This document shows positions 1-9,358 of a stretch of 64,000 nucleotides of DNA, piece after piece (the first letter of the stretch is position 1; each line of letters opens with the position of its first letter). Location of the stretch: contig NZ_CP040748.1 in the NCBI RefSeq assembly GCF_006007965.1, positions 992,001 to 1,056,000 of the forward strand, in the 5' to 3' direction. Source of the stretch: Nocardioides jishulii. Lineage in GTDB: Bacteria > Actinomycetota > Actinomycetes > Propionibacteriales > Nocardioidaceae. The notes under the pieces are model-generated. The model did no database searches and had not been told where the DNA came from. It saw only the letters and a program-made list of their open reading frames with translations. The translations under genes were made by a program, and so were the position numbers.

Positions 1-1037
1 AGCGGGCTGCCCGCACCGGTTGGTCGGCCGAGCTGCTGGCGCTGATCGTGGTCGCGGTGGGCATGGCGCTCGTGATCGTCACGTTCCCCTCGTGGGCGCC
101 GCTGATGATGCTCGTGCTGCCGCTGGCGGTGGGCAGCCTCGTCCTCAGCCCGAAGGAGCTGCCCTGGTTCGTGGTCTTCGTGCTGCTGGTGCTGGCCCTG
201 ACGACCACGCAGCGCGCCGACCTGAACGCCCGCTCCGCGGTCACCGTCGGGGTGGTCTTCGCCCTCGGCTTCATCATCCTGCTGGCTTCCTTCCGGCGCT
301 CCCGGCTGGGGGTGGCGGGGCTGCGTGGCGAGTCGATGCTCGTCGACCTCCGTGACCGGATCCTCAAGCAGGGCGCCATCCCCGACCTTCCCGACGACTG
401 GCAGGTGGAGTGGGAGCTGCGTGCCTCCGGCGGGACCCTCTTCTCCGGTGACTTCGTGGTCGCCTCGCGCGCCGACTGCGGCCGACTCGACCTGGTCGTG
501 GTCGACGTCTCGGGCAAGGGGGAGCAGGCCGGGACCCGGGCGCTGCTCCTGTCCGGCGCCTTCGGCGGCCTGATGGGGGCGCTGCCGCCCGAGGAGTTCC
601 TGCCGGCCGCCAACGACTACCTGCTGCGCCAGGAGTGGGTGGAGGGGTTCGCCTCTGCTGTCCACCTCTCGCTCGACCTGACCACCGGCCACTTCGAGGC
701 GCGCTCAGCCGGCCACCCGCCCGCAGCGTTCCACGACGCCGGCTCCGGCCGCTGGGGGGTGCTGGACACCGAGGGGCCGTTGCTGGGCCTCATCCCGGGG
801 GCGGAGTTCCCGGTGACCACAGGGACGATGCGTCGCGGCGACGCGCTGCTGCTCTACACCGACGGCCTGGTGGAGATCAAGGGACGCGACATCTCGATGG
901 GCATCGACCGGATGCTCGGTCAGGCTGAGCGGGTCCTGCGCGGAGACTTCTCCGGCGGGGCCTCACGCCTGGTCGACGCCGTCGGTGGCCCTGACGACGA
1001 CCGGGGCCTGTTGCTGCTGCACCGCCGCTTCGCCTGA
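1..1037 (+). CDS. SpoIIE/PP2C-type serine phosphatase, membrane-associated (5' end outside window)
   Basis: The reading frame is open from the first bases, so the gene almost certainly starts upstream; an internal GTG at 48 is only the first visible start. The visible N-terminus has two or three hydrophobic segments, followed by a cytoplasmic SpoIIE domain with the metal-binding motif DVSGKGEQAG and the later LYTDGLVE motif. The C-terminal DDRGLLLLHRRF corresponds to the last PP2C metal motif. The family dephosphorylates anti-anti-sigma factors or similar phosphoserine proteins in partner-switching pathways. No anti-sigma or STAS partner is visible in the window, so the target is unknown. The next features downstream are two tRNA genes. 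Confidence 0.85.
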   Translation, partial: RAARTGWSAELLALIVVAVGMALVIVTFPSWAPLMMLVLPLAVGSLVLSPKELPWFVVFVLLVLALTTTQRADLNARSAVTVGVVFALGFIILLASFRRSRLGVAGLRGESMLVDLRDRILKQGAIPDLPDDWQVEWELRASGGTLFSGDFVVASRADCGRLDLVVVDVSGKGEQAGTRALLLSGAFGGLMGALPPEEFLPAANDYLLRQEWVEGFASAVHLSLDLTTGHFEARSAGHPPAAFHDAGSGRWGVLDTEGPLLGLIPGAEFPVTTGTMRRGDALLLYTDGLVEIKGRDISMGIDRMLGQAERVLRGDFSGGASRLVDAVGGPDDDRGLLLLHRRFA

Positions 1038-1130
1038 CGACCCGACTTGCACCACCGGCGTCGAGGTGTGGCAACATGTGTCCCGCGTGACCTGCTCCAC
1101 CGACGTACGTCGGGAGCGTGGCACGTGCAC

Positions 1131-1204
1131 GCGGATGTAGCTCAATGGTAGAGCCTCAGTCTTCCAAACTGATTACGCGGGTTCGATTCCCGTCATCCGC
1201 TCCA
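1131..1204 (+). tRNA. tRNA-Gly (anticodon TCC), CCA encoded
   Basis: Acceptor GCGGATG pairs with CATCCGC, followed by discriminator T and an encoded CCA. The anticodon loop CTTCCAA lies between TCAGT and ACTGA, giving anticodon TCC. The T arm is GCGGG-TTCGATT-CCCGT. A possible promoter lies upstream (TTGCAC at 1047-1052 and CAACAT at 1072-1077, 19-nt spacing). Confidence 0.96.
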
Positions 1205-1248
1205 AGGAGCTCGGGGGAGTGCTCGGCTGGCCCCCCGGGGCGCTTTGA

Positions 1249-1324
1249 CGGGGCGTAGCGTAGTGGCTAGCGCGCCTGCTTTGGGAGCAGGAGACCGCAG
1301 GTTCGAGTCCTGTCGCCCCGACCA
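1249..1324 (+). tRNA. tRNA-Pro (anticodon TGG), CCA encoded
   Basis: Acceptor CGGGGCG pairs with CGCCCCG, with discriminator A and an encoded CCA. The anticodon stem is CCTGC/GCAGG with loop TTTGGGA, giving anticodon TGG. The T arm is GCAGG-TTCGAGT-CCTGT. It lies 44 nt after tRNA-Gly on the same strand, so the two are probably co-transcribed. Confidence 0.96.
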
Positions 1325-1548
1325 ACGGGCCTGACGCGCACGCGTGCTGAAGGGGGATTTACGCCCAGCCGCCGGCGGCCAGTAGTCTGGTCGGTGGACA
1401 AATCTGCCGGGCCCCACGCGACCAGCCGTACTGAGTGTTGCGAAGGTCTGCCCGTTCGGACCAGCCGCTCGTCGTACGCGCGACGACGTGGTGACCACGC
1501 CCCGAGCGGGCGCCCCTGAACTGCACCACCATCGATAGGAGAACACCT

Positions 1549-2928
1549 GTGAAGAGCGCCGTCGAGAACTTGAACCCCACCAGGGTCAAGCTGACTGTCG
1601 AGGTGCCCTTCGAGGAGCTCAAGCCGAGCCTCGACGCGGCGTACAAGAAGATCGCTCAGCAGATCAACGTGCCCGGCTTCCGCCGCGGCAAGGTCCCGGC
1701 CGCCGTCATCGACCGCCAGGTCGGCCGCGGCGCCGTGCTGAACGAGGCGATCAACGAGATCGTCCCGGCCAAGTACATGGAGGCCCTGGAGGCGAACGAG
1801 CTGGAGCCGCTGGCCCAGCCCGAGATCGAGGTCACCAAGCTCGAGGACAACGACCTCGTCGAGTTCGTGGCCGAGGTCGACGTGAAGCCCCAGTTCGAGC
1901 TCCCGGCCTACGACGGCCTCGAGGCCGAGGTCGAGGACATCGTCATCACCGACGCCGACGTCGAGGAGCAGGTCCAGGCGCTGCGTGAGCGCTTCGGCAC
2001 CCTCGTCGACGTGGAGCGTCCGGCTGCCGACGGCGACTTCGTGACCATCGACCTCCGCGCGGCCCAGGACGGCGAGACCGTCGAGGGCGGCGAGGTCTCC
2101 GGCATGTCCTACAAGGTCGGCCGTGGCGGCATGCTCGACGGCCTCGACGAGACCCTCGCCGGCATGTCGGCCGGCGACGAGAAGACCTTCAGCTCCGAGC
2201 TGGTCGGTGGCGACCTGGTCGGCGAGCCCGTCGAGGTCACCGTCAAGGTCACCGGCGTGCAGGAGCAGCAGCTGCCCGAGTTCGACGACGAGTTCGCCCA
2301 GCTCGCCTCCGAGTTCGACACCGCCGAGGAGCTCACCGCCGACGTGCGTGAGCGCCTGGGCCGCGGCAAGCGCCTCGAGCAGGCCGCAGCCGCTCGCGAC
2401 GCCGTGCTCGAGGTCCTGCTCGAGAAGGTCTCGATCCCGCTCCCGGAGACCGTGGTCACCGACGAGCTCAACTCCCGCCGTGCCAACGTCGAGCAGCAGC
2501 TCGTGTTCTCCGGCACCACCATGGAGAAGTACCTCGAGGACGAGGGCCAGACCCTGGAGGAGTTCGAGGCCGACCTCGACCGCCGCGTGCGTGACGCGAT
2601 CACCGCGCAGTTCATCCTCGACAAGGTCGCGAAGGCCGAGGAGATCGGCGTCGACCAGAACGACCTCAGCCAGCACATGGTGATGCGCGCCCAGCAGTCC
2701 GGCCAGGACCCGCAGGAGTTCGCGAACCACATGTTCGAGCACAACCACATCCCCGAGCTGGTGCAGGAGATCCTGCGCGGCAAGGCGCTGGCCCAGATCG
2801 TTGAGTCGGCGACCGTCAAGGACGCCTCCGGCAACGTGGTCGACCTGAAGAACCTCCGCCCCGACGGCACCATCGGTGAGCCCGCCGACGAGGCCGCTGC
2901 CGAGGAGGAGGCCGGCGAGGAGGCCTGA
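1549..2928 (+). CDS. tig: trigger factor, ribosome-associated chaperone and prolyl isomerase
   Basis: 459 aa with the trigger-factor order of domains: an N-terminal ribosome-binding domain with the signature GFRRGKVP at residues 43-50, a central FKBP-type prolyl isomerase domain (about 150-245), and a long helical chaperone domain. It ends in an acidic, Ala/Glu-rich tail. It binds the ribosome exit site and shields nascent chains. The GTG start is preceded by ATAGGAG at a good distance. A possible promoter is TAGTCT at 1383-1388, giving a leader of about 150 nt. The position ahead of clpP1-clpP2-clpX is the classic arrangement and links nascent-chain folding with proteolysis. Confidence 0.97.
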   Translation: MKSAVENLNPTRVKLTVEVPFEELKPSLDAAYKKIAQQINVPGFRRGKVPAAVIDRQVGRGAVLNEAINEIVPAKYMEALEANELEPLAQPEIEVTKLEDNDLVEFVAEVDVKPQFELPAYDGLEAEVEDIVITDADVEEQVQALRERFGTLVDVERPAADGDFVTIDLRAAQDGETVEGGEVSGMSYKVGRGGMLDGLDETLAGMSAGDEKTFSSELVGGDLVGEPVEVTVKVTGVQEQQLPEFDDEFAQLASEFDTAEELTADVRERLGRGKRLEQAAAARDAVLEVLLEKVSIPLPETVVTDELNSRRANVEQQLVFSGTTMEKYLEDEGQTLEEFEADLDRRVRDAITAQFILDKVAKAEEIGVDQNDLSQHMVMRAQQSGQDPQEFANHMFEHNHIPELVQEILRGKALAQIVESATVKDASGNVVDLKNLRPDGTIGEPADEAAAEEEAGEEA

Positions 2929-2953
2929 GCCTCCCGCTGACCCCGCAGCATCC

Positions 2954-2987
2954 GGACCCCCGTCGCCCACCAGGGCGGCGGGGGTCC
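2954..2987 (+). terminator. hairpin terminator after tig
   Basis: A 15-bp stem with one G-T wobble and loop ACCA: the left arm starts GGACCCCCG and the right arm ends CGGGGGTCC. There is no T-tract, as is common in high-GC actinobacteria. It lies 25 nt after the tig stop and separates tig from the clpP operon. Confidence 0.7.
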
Positions 2988-3064
2988 TGCGCGTCGTCGC
3001 GCTCGTACGCCGCGCGGCTGCCGGGCGCGAGTGGGCGCGGGGACCCGGCGTACCCGGGCGTGTG

Positions 3065-3078
3065 CGCTGTGGGCGAAC
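3065..3078 (-). promoter_or_regulatory. ClgR-type operator upstream of clpP1
   Basis: The minus strand reads GTTCGC-CCACA-GCG, an exact match to the GTTCGC-N5-GCG motif described for ClgR, the activator of clp and lon genes in Streptomyces. It lies about 40 nt upstream of the putative -10 box of clpP1, a suitable place for an activator site. The clgR gene itself is not in this window. Confidence 0.72.
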
Positions 3079-3116
3079 AGGGCGCCACAACGCGTGGATT
3101 GGTCGGTGCCACGGGC

Positions 3117-3122
3117 TAGTGT
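3117..3122 (+). promoter_or_regulatory. -10 box (TAGTGT) for a leaderless clpP1 transcript
   Basis: TAGTGT ends 7 nt before the GTG start at 3130 and no Shine-Dalgarno sequence is present, so transcription probably starts at or next to the start codon. No convincing -35 box is seen, consistent with activator dependence through the ClgR-type box upstream. Confidence 0.5.
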
Positions 3123-3129
3123 CAGCGAC

Positions 3130-3774
3130 GTGAACCTGAACTCCAGCGCTTCCCCGACGTCGCCCCAGATGAACGGCGGCGGCTCCTACGGGCTCGACGA
3201 CCACATCTACCAGCGCCTGCTCAAGGAACGGATCCTCTTCCTCGGGTCCGAGGTCCGTGACGCGAACGCGAACGCGATCTGCGCGGCGCTCCTGCTGCTC
3301 TCGGCGGAGGACCCCGAGGCAGACATCTTCCTCCACATCAACAGCCCCGGTGGCTCGGTCGACGCCGGCATGGCGATCTACGACACGATGAACTACATCC
3401 CCAACGACGTGGTCACCGTGGGCATGGGTCTGGCCGCGTCGATGGGTCAGTTCCTGCTCTGCGCCGGCACCAAGGGCAAGCGGTACGCCCTTCCGCACGC
3501 GCGCATCATGATGCACCAGCCCTCCTCGGGCATGGGCGGATCCGCCTCGGACATCAAGATCCAGGCGCAGCAGTCCCTGCACATCAAGAAGGTGCTCCTC
3601 GACCTCATCGCGGACCACACCGGCCAGAGCGTCGAGCAGGTCATTGCCGATGCCGACCGTGACCGCTGGTTCACCGCTGACCAGGCCAAGGAGTACGGCC
3701 TGGTCGACAAGGTGATCGCCAGTGCCCGCGACGCCGCCGACGAGGGTCGCCCCGCCCACATGAAGAAGGACTGA
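3130..3774 (+). CDS. clpP1: ATP-dependent Clp protease proteolytic subunit ClpP1
   Basis: 214 aa counted from the GTG at 3130. The catalytic triad is visible: Ser104 in GLAASMGQ, His129 in IMMHQP, and Asp178 in DRDRWF. ClpP1 and ClpP2 form the mixed tetradecamer used with ClpX or ClpC1 in actinobacteria. The frame stays open upstream, but the conserved protein begins after the GTG, and a TAGTGT box 7 nt before it supports a leaderless start. An internal ATG at 3169 would remove 13 poorly conserved residues and cannot be excluded. clpP2 follows after 5 nt. Confidence 0.95.
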   Translation: MNLNSSASPTSPQMNGGGSYGLDDHIYQRLLKERILFLGSEVRDANANAICAALLLLSAEDPEADIFLHINSPGGSVDAGMAIYDTMNYIPNDVVTVGMGLAASMGQFLLCAGTKGKRYALPHARIMMHQPSSGMGGSASDIKIQAQQSLHIKKVLLDLIADHTGQSVEQVIADADRDRWFTADQAKEYGLVDKVIASARDAADEGRPAHMKKD

Positions 3775-3779
3775 CCCAC

Positions 3780-4388
3780 ATGAACTACTACATCCCGCAG
3801 TGGGAGGAGCGGACCTCCTACGGGTTCCGCCGCATCGACCCCTACGCGAAGCTCTTCGAGGAGCGCATCATCTTCCTCGGGTCGCCGATCTCCGACGACG
3901 TGGCCAACGCCGTCATGGCTCAGCTGCTGTGCCTGGAGACGATGAACCCCGACCAGGACATCTCGATCTACATCAACTCGCCCGGTGGCTCCTTCACGGC
4001 GCTCACCGCGATCTACGACACGATGCAGTTCATCAAGCCGGACGTGCAGACCGTCTGCCTGGGCCAGGCGGCCTCCGCGGCGGCCATCCTGCTCGCCGCC
4101 GGCACCCCCGGCAAGCGGCTCGCGCTGCCCAACAGCCGGATCCTCATCCACCAGCCCTACACCGAGGGCACCTTCGGCCAGACCTCCGACATCGAGATCC
4201 AGGCCAACGAGATCCTCCGCATGCGCGAGCTGCTGGAGCGGATGATCTCCCAGCACTCCGGCAAGGACATCGAGCAGGTCAGCCGCGACATCGAGCGCGA
4301 CAAGATCCTCACCGCCGAGCAGGCCGTCGAGTACGGTCTGATCGACGCGATTCTCCAGAACCGCAACCCGGCGCTCGCCCTCGGCTGA
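3780..4388 (+). CDS. clpP2: ATP-dependent Clp protease proteolytic subunit ClpP2
   Basis: 202 aa with a complete serine protease triad: Ser99 in GQAASAAA, His124 in LIHQPY, and Asp174 in ERDKIL. The oligomer-lining motif YINSPGGS is also present. It is co-transcribed with clpP1, 5 nt away. In actinobacteria the two rings differ and generally both are needed for activity; ClpP2 is typically the ring that docks the ATPase. The ending ALALG is short and ordinary. Confidence 0.96.
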   Translation: MNYYIPQWEERTSYGFRRIDPYAKLFEERIIFLGSPISDDVANAVMAQLLCLETMNPDQDISIYINSPGGSFTALTAIYDTMQFIKPDVQTVCLGQAASAAAILLAAGTPGKRLALPNSRILIHQPYTEGTFGQTSDIEIQANEILRMRELLERMISQHSGKDIEQVSRDIERDKILTAEQAVEYGLIDAILQNRNPALALG

Positions 4389-4439
4389 GGCCGCGCGCCC
4401 CACGGGTCGGCACCGCCCGGCTCCTGGAGGGACTCCGTG

Positions 4440-4463
4440 TCCCGCCCTCATGCGAGGGCGGGA
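4440..4463 (+). terminator. perfect 10-bp hairpin between clpP2 and clpX
   Basis: TCCCGCCCTC and GAGGGCGGGA pair around an ATGC tetraloop, without a T-tract. It lies 52 nt after the clpP2 stop. It could end or attenuate the clpP transcript, or stabilise its 3' end. A possible -10 box for clpX (TACCTT, 4470-4475) follows directly. Confidence 0.55.
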
Positions 4464-4541
4464 CCGGGGTACCTTCGACCAAGTTCCAAGCACCACCCCG
4501 GCGGGGAACGCTCCCGGCCCAGACCAGAGGAATGATCGCTC

Positions 4542-5816
4542 GTGGCTCGAATCGGTGACGGCGGTGACCTGCTGAAGTGCAACTTCTGCGGGAAGAGCCA
4601 GAAGCAGGTCAAGAAGCTCATCGCCGGACCCAACGTCTACATCTGCGACGAGTGCATCGAGCTCTGCAACGAGATCATCGAGGAGGAGCTCGCCGAGGGC
4701 ACCGAGGTCGGCATGGCCGAGCTCCCCAAGCCGCGCGAGATCTTCGAGTTCCTCAACTCCTACGTGATCGGCCAGGAGCACGCCAAGAAGTCGCTGGCCG
4801 TCGCGGTCTACAACCACTACAAGCGCGTGCAGGCGCAGGCGGCGATCGCGACCACCAAGCACAAGGACGAGGCCGTCGAGGTCGCGAAGTCCAACATCCT
4901 CGTCATCGGACCGACCGGGTGCGGCAAGACCTACCTGGCCCAGACGCTGGCCCGCATGCTCAACGTGCCGTTCGCGATCGCCGACGCCACCGCGCTCACC
5001 GAGGCCGGCTATGTCGGTGAGGACGTCGAGAACATCCTGCTGAAGCTGATCCAGGCTGCCGACTATGACGTCAAGAAGGCCGAGACGGGCATCATCTACA
5101 TCGACGAGATCGACAAGGTCGCCCGCAAGGCCGAGAACCCGTCGATCACGCGCGACGTCTCCGGTGAGGGCGTCCAGCAGGCACTGCTGAAGATGCTGGA
5201 GGGCACGACCGCGTCGGTGCCCCCGCAGGGCGGGCGCAAGCATCCCCACCAGGAGTTCATCCAGATCGACACCACCAACATCCTGTTCATCGTGGGTGGC
5301 GCCTTCGCCGGCCTCGAGCACATCGTCGAGCAGCGGGTGGGCAAGAAGTCCCTGGGCTTCACCGCGGAGGTCCGCGGCGAGGCCGAGCGCGAGGCCGAGG
5401 ACCTGATGGCGCTGGTGCGCCCCGAGGACCTGACCAAGTTCGGCCTGATCCCCGAGTTCATCGGCCGTCTGCCGCTGATCGCCAGTGTGAGCAAGCTCGA
5501 CACCGACGCGTTGGTGCAGATCCTCACCGAGCCGCGCAACGCCTTGGTCAAGCAGTACCAGCGTCTCTTCGAGCTCGACGGGGTCGAGCTGGAGTTCGAC
5601 CAGGACGCCATCGACTCCATCGCCGACAAGGCGTTGGAGCGGGGGACCGGTGCGCGCGGACTGCGCGCCATCATCGAGGAGGTGCTCCTCCACGTGATGT
5701 ACGAGGTGCCCTCGCGCGGTGACGTCGCCAAGGTCGTCGTCACCCGGGCTTCCGTGATGGACGGGGCCGCGCCCACCCTGGTGCTGCGTGAGCCGGAGAA
5801 GAAGAAGTCCGCCTGA
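4542..5816 (+). CDS. clpX: ATP-dependent Clp protease ATP-binding subunit ClpX
   Basis: 424 aa, normal length. An N-terminal zinc-binding domain has Cys13, Cys16, Cys35 and Cys38. The AAA+ module has Walker A GPTGCGKT (123-130), pore loop GYVG (156-159), Walker B IIYIDEID (184-191), and the sensor-2 region GTGARGLR near the C-terminus. It unfolds substrates and feeds them to ClpP1P2. The GTG start is chosen because AGAGGA lies about 10 nt upstream; the nearby ATG at 4532 is in another frame. The 153-nt gap after clpP2 with a hairpin suggests clpX has its own promoter. Confidence 0.97.
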   Translation: MARIGDGGDLLKCNFCGKSQKQVKKLIAGPNVYICDECIELCNEIIEEELAEGTEVGMAELPKPREIFEFLNSYVIGQEHAKKSLAVAVYNHYKRVQAQAAIATTKHKDEAVEVAKSNILVIGPTGCGKTYLAQTLARMLNVPFAIADATALTEAGYVGEDVENILLKLIQAADYDVKKAETGIIYIDEIDKVARKAENPSITRDVSGEGVQQALLKMLEGTTASVPPQGGRKHPHQEFIQIDTTNILFIVGGAFAGLEHIVEQRVGKKSLGFTAEVRGEAEREAEDLMALVRPEDLTKFGLIPEFIGRLPLIASVSKLDTDALVQILTEPRNALVKQYQRLFELDGVELEFDQDAIDSIADKALERGTGARGLRAIIEEVLLHVMYEVPSRGDVAKVVVTRASVMDGAAPTLVLREPEKKKSA

Positions 5817-5970
5817 GCTGCCCGCTTGACGCGGTTCTCCTTCTCGGCCGCGATCGCCCTCCCCAGGGCCACAGGACTTTGGGGGAATCGTCACGTTCCC
5901 CGGACGAACGCGACACAATGGGAGAAGTCATCGAACGACTCTCGGGACGAGAAGGACCGCAACCCCAGCA

Positions 5971-6615
5971 ATGAGCTCCGATCACAAGCGCCCCCTGTAC
6001 GCCTTCGCGGTCGTCGCGCTGCTGTGCGCCCTCTTCGTGGGCAACGGTCTGCGCAGCGACGCTTTCGTCGGCATGCTGCAGGTCGTCGAGTCCCCCCGCA
6101 TGGCGTTGCCCCACCTGGCCCCGCGCGAGGACGCGCCCGCCATGGTGTCCGACGTCGCCCGGACGCCGGTCTCCGGCTCGGCCACCAGGTCGGCACCAGA
6201 GACCACCGCCGAGGCCAAGGGCAAGGCGCCGGTCAAGCCCCGCTCCGCTGCGAAGGGCGACGGACGCACGTCTGCCCCGCAGGTGCGTGGACACCAGCTG
6301 GGGCGTGACCAGGCCAAGGGACGCGACAAGACCCCCGGCAAGAGGCACCCGAAGAGCCATCACGGCGGCGAGGGCAAGGCCCATGGTCCGCACACGTCGC
6401 ACGGGAAGAACAAGTCCAATGGCAAGGGCGACCGTCCGGGCAGGGCGCAAGGCAAGTCTGACGGCCGCGGCAAGGCGCACGGCAAGACTGACGGCCGCGG
6501 CAAGGCCCACGGCAAGACTGGCGGCCGGGGCAAGGCGCACGGCAAGTCCGACGGCCGCGGCAAGGCCCACGGCAAGAGCCGGGGCCACGGCAAGGGTGGC
6601 CGCGGCCACCGCTGA
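5971..6615 (+). CDS. membrane-anchored, Gly/Lys/His-rich repeat protein of unknown function
   Basis: 214 aa. Residues 1-10 are polar and 11-28 form one hydrophobic segment, so the protein is either anchored with its C-terminus outside or cleaved as an exported protein. From about residue 75 it is very basic and disordered. Residues 161-200 are four 10-residue repeats of the type GKSDGRGKAH. Its composition (Lys, Gly, His, Arg) suggests binding to polyanions such as wall teichoic polymers or nucleic acid, but no family is recognised. A weak AAGGA lies 14 nt upstream. An inverted repeat (GGGGAA/TTCCCC, 5882-5901) and a possible -10 box CACAAT (5914-5919) lie in the upstream gap. The transcript converges on valS at a strong hairpin. 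Confidence 0.75.
   Translation: MSSDHKRPLYAFAVVALLCALFVGNGLRSDAFVGMLQVVESPRMALPHLAPREDAPAMVSDVARTPVSGSATRSAPETTAEAKGKAPVKPRSAAKGDGRTSAPQVRGHQLGRDQAKGRDKTPGKRHPKSHHGGEGKAHGPHTSHGKNKSNGKGDRPGRAQGKSDGRGKAHGKTDGRGKAHGKTGGRGKAHGKSDGRGKAHGKSRGHGKGGRGHR
6451..6570 (+). repeat. four in-frame 30-bp tandem repeats
   Basis: Four consecutive 30-bp units each begin GGCAAG and end CCAC or GCAC, encoding GK(S/T)(D/G)GRGKAH; a degenerate fifth unit follows. Units differ by one to four bases, so they could slip and vary in copy number without changing frame. Confidence 0.9.
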
Positions 6616-6692
6616 GCCACTGCGTTGAGCCGGTCCCGGACCACGTCCGGGCCGCGCCGCGCCGCAGCGGGCGTACGCCCCCCAACGACGAA

Positions 6693-6722
6693 CGGGCTCC
6701 CCACCTGATGGTGGGGAGCCCG
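6693..6722. terminator. bidirectional terminator between convergent genes
   Basis: Perfect 13-bp stem: CGGGCTCCCCACC and GGTGGGGAGCCCG around a TGAT loop. It lies between the ends of the repeat protein gene (plus strand) and valS (minus strand), 13 nt from the valS stop, where it can serve both. Confidence 0.85.
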
Positions 6723-6735
6723 TCGTCGTCGCGGG

Positions 6736-9348
6736 TCACTCCGCGGCGGGTGCGACCTCTGCCTCGACGGTCAGCTCGGTGGCTGCCTCGTCGACGGTGA
6801 AGATGAGGGCTCCGCTGACCTTGCCGGCCTGGCGCAGGTCAGCCTCAGCCGCGCGGGCACCCTCGACCAGGGCCGCGGGACCGGAGATCTCCACGCGGGT
6901 CAGCTCGTGGCGCATCGAGACCTTGGCCTTCGACTTGGCGCCACGGATGCCGCCCAGGGCGGCGGAGACGCCGACCAGGGCGCCCGGGTCGATCGCTGCC
7001 GCGCTGCCCAGGTCGTTGGGCTCGGGCCACTTGCTCGTGTGGATCGAGCCGTCACGCCACCACGACCAGACCTCTTCGGTCACGTAGGGCAGGAAGGGAG
7101 CCAGCAGACGCAGCTGGACGTGCAGGGCCACGGCCAGGGCCGCCCGGGCCGACTCGGTCGCCAGCCCGCCGTCCTCGGCGTACGCACGCTCCTTCACGAG
7201 CTCGACGTAGTCGTCGCAGAACTCCCAGAAGAAGCGCTCGGTGACCTCGAGGGCGGTGGTGTAGTCGTACGCCTCGAACGCCTCCGTGGCGCTGCGGATG
7301 GTCTCCGCGAGGCGCCCCATGAGTGCGGTGTCGACCGGCTCGGAGACGGCGACCGGGCTCGGGTTCGTCGCCCCCACGTAGCTGAGGACGAACTTGGAGA
7401 CGTTGAGGACCTTCATCGCGAGACGACGGCCGACCTTCATCTGGCTCTCGTCGAACGGCGAGTCCAGGCCGGGCCGGGCCATGGCGGCCCGCCAGCGCAC
7501 GGCGTCAGCGCCGAACTTGTCGAGGATCTCGGTGGGCACGACGACGTTGCCCTTCGACTTCGACATCTTCTTGCGGTCGGGGTCGACCACGAAGCCCGAG
7601 AGCATGGCGTGCGACCACGGCACGACGCCGTTCTCGTGGTGCGCACGCACCACGCGCGCGAAGAGCCAGGTGCGGATGATGTCGTGGGCCTGCGTGCACA
7701 GGTCCATCGGGAAGACCCGGTTGAAGAGGTCGTTGTCCAGCTCCCACTTGCCGGCGATGTGGGGCGTGAGCGACGAGGTCGCCCAGGTGTCCATCACGTC
7801 GGGGTCGCCGATGAAGCCGCCGGGCTTGCCGCGCTGCTCCTCGGAGTAGCCCTCGGGGGCGTCCGTGGAGGGGTCCACGGGCAGCTGGGCCTCGGTCGGC
7901 AGCAGGGGGTGGTCGTAGTCGGGCTCGCCCTCGGCGTCGAGCGCGTACCAGACCGGGAAGGGGATGCCGAAGAAGCGCTGGCGGCTGATCAGCCAGTCAC
8001 CGTTGAGCCCGCCGACCCAGTTGTCGTAGCGGTGCTTCATGTGCTCGGGCACCCAGGTGATCTGGTCGCCGCTGGCGATGAGCTCGTTGCGCAGGTCGAG
8101 GTCACGGCCACCGTTGCGCAGGTACCACTGACGCGTGGAGACGATCTCTAGCGGCTTCTCACCCCGCTCGTAGAAGTTCGCCATGCGCTCGGTGGCCTTG
8201 GGCTCGCCGTCGAGGTCACCGGTCGCGCGCAGCTTGGCGACCATCTCCTCGCGCGCCGAGAAGACCGTCTTGCCGGCCAGGTCGGCGTACGCGGTCGATG
8301 CCTGCTCGCTGGAGAGCCAGTCGGGGGTCTCGCGGGTCAGTCGGCCGTCGCGACCGACGACGGTACGCACCGGGAGCTGGAGCTCGCGCCACCACTGGAC
8401 GTCGGTGAGGTCACCGAAGGTGCAGCACATCGCGATGCCGGCACCCTTGTCGGGCTCGGCGGCGGGGTGGGCGAGCACCGGGACCTCGACGCCGAAGACC
8501 GGCGACGTGACCGTGGTGCCGAAGAGCTTCTGGTAGCGCTCGTCGTCGGGGTGCGCGATGAGCGCGACCACGGAGGGGATCAGCTCGGGACGCGTGGTCT
8601 CGATGTGGATCGGGCCCTCGGGGCCGTGGAAGGCGACGCGGTGGTAGGCGCCGGGGTAGGCGCGGGCCTCGAGCTCGGCCTGGGCGACGGCGGTCTGGAA
8701 GGTGACGTCCCACAGGGTGGGGGCCTTCTGGAGGTAGGCCTCGCCGCGGGCGTAGTTGCGCAGGAAGGCGCGCTGGCTGACGGTCTGGGCGTCGTTGCCG
8801 ATGGTGGTGTAGGTCGTGTTCCAGTCGACCGAGAGGCCCAGGCGACGCCAGAGCGACTCGAAGACCTGCTCGTCCTGCTCGACCAGCTGCTCGCAGAGCT
8901 CGACGAAGTTGGGGCGGCTGATCGCCACCTGCTTCTTCGGGTCGGGCTTGGCCGGCGGCGTGAAGTCGGGGTCGTACGCCAGGCTCGGGTCGCAACGGAC
9001 GCCGAAGTAGTTCTGGACGCGGCGCTCGGTCGGCAGCCCGTTGTCGTCCCACCCCATGGGGTAGAAGACCGACTTGCCGGTCATGCGCTGGTAGCGCGCG
9101 ACCACGTCGGTGTGGGTGTAGGAGAAGACGTGGCCGACGTGCAGTGAGCCGGAGACGGTGGGCGGGGGAGTGTCGATGGAGTAGACGTTCTCCCGCGGCT
9201 GGGTGCGGTCGAAGGCGTAGGTGTCGTCAGCCTTCCACTGCGCGGCCCACTTCTCCTCAAGACCCTCCAGGGCCGGCTTGTCCGGTACGACGACGTCGCG
9301 CGGGGCAGGCGACGTCGGGGACAGGTCGGGTTGCTGGTTGTCAGTCAT
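6736..9348 (-). CDS. valS: valyl-tRNA synthetase
   Basis: 870 aa class I aminoacyl-tRNA synthetase. The HIGH motif appears as HVGH (residues 70-73), preceded by PPPTVSGSL typical of ValRS. The KMSKS motif is at 594-598 (KMSKSKGN). The long insertion between them corresponds to the CP1 editing domain, and the C-terminal part is an anticodon-binding and coiled-coil domain. It charges tRNA-Val and deacylates Thr-tRNA-Val. The gene 10 nt upstream is on the same strand, so the two may share a transcript. No clear Shine-Dalgarno precedes the ATG. Confidence 0.97.
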   Translation of the reverse strand: MTDNQQPDLSPTSPAPRDVVVPDKPALEGLEEKWAAQWKADDTYAFDRTQPRENVYSIDTPPPTVSGSLHVGHVFSYTHTDVVARYQRMTGKSVFYPMGWDDNGLPTERRVQNYFGVRCDPSLAYDPDFTPPAKPDPKKQVAISRPNFVELCEQLVEQDEQVFESLWRRLGLSVDWNTTYTTIGNDAQTVSQRAFLRNYARGEAYLQKAPTLWDVTFQTAVAQAELEARAYPGAYHRVAFHGPEGPIHIETTRPELIPSVVALIAHPDDERYQKLFGTTVTSPVFGVEVPVLAHPAAEPDKGAGIAMCCTFGDLTDVQWWRELQLPVRTVVGRDGRLTRETPDWLSSEQASTAYADLAGKTVFSAREEMVAKLRATGDLDGEPKATERMANFYERGEKPLEIVSTRQWYLRNGGRDLDLRNELIASGDQITWVPEHMKHRYDNWVGGLNGDWLISRQRFFGIPFPVWYALDAEGEPDYDHPLLPTEAQLPVDPSTDAPEGYSEEQRGKPGGFIGDPDVMDTWATSSLTPHIAGKWELDNDLFNRVFPMDLCTQAHDIIRTWLFARVVRAHHENGVVPWSHAMLSGFVVDPDRKKMSKSKGNVVVPTEILDKFGADAVRWRAAMARPGLDSPFDESQMKVGRRLAMKVLNVSKFVLSYVGATNPSPVAVSEPVDTALMGRLAETIRSATEAFEAYDYTTALEVTERFFWEFCDDYVELVKERAYAEDGGLATESARAALAVALHVQLRLLAPFLPYVTEEVWSWWRDGSIHTSKWPEPNDLGSAAAIDPGALVGVSAALGGIRGAKSKAKVSMRHELTRVEISGPAALVEGARAAEADLRQAGKVSGALIFTVDEAATELTVEAEVAPAAE

Positions 9349-9358
9349 GGGGGGAAGT

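Noticed and set aside
1131..1324. tRNA genes as integration site for an element
   Set aside because: No recombinase, direct repeat of the tRNA 3' end, or foreign genes are nearby.
1267..3759. 830-residue open frame on the minus strand across tRNA-Pro, tig and clpP1
   Set aside because: It is antisense to conserved genes and its composition (Leu/Gly/Asp/Val repeats) is the usual by-product of high-GC codon bias.
3447..5918. 823-residue minus-strand open frame across clpP2 and clpX
   Set aside because: Antisense to clpP2 and clpX; no family features and no start signal.
6451..6570. Regular 30-bp repeats considered as a CRISPR array
   Set aside because: Units are directly adjacent without spacers and encode an in-frame peptide repeat.
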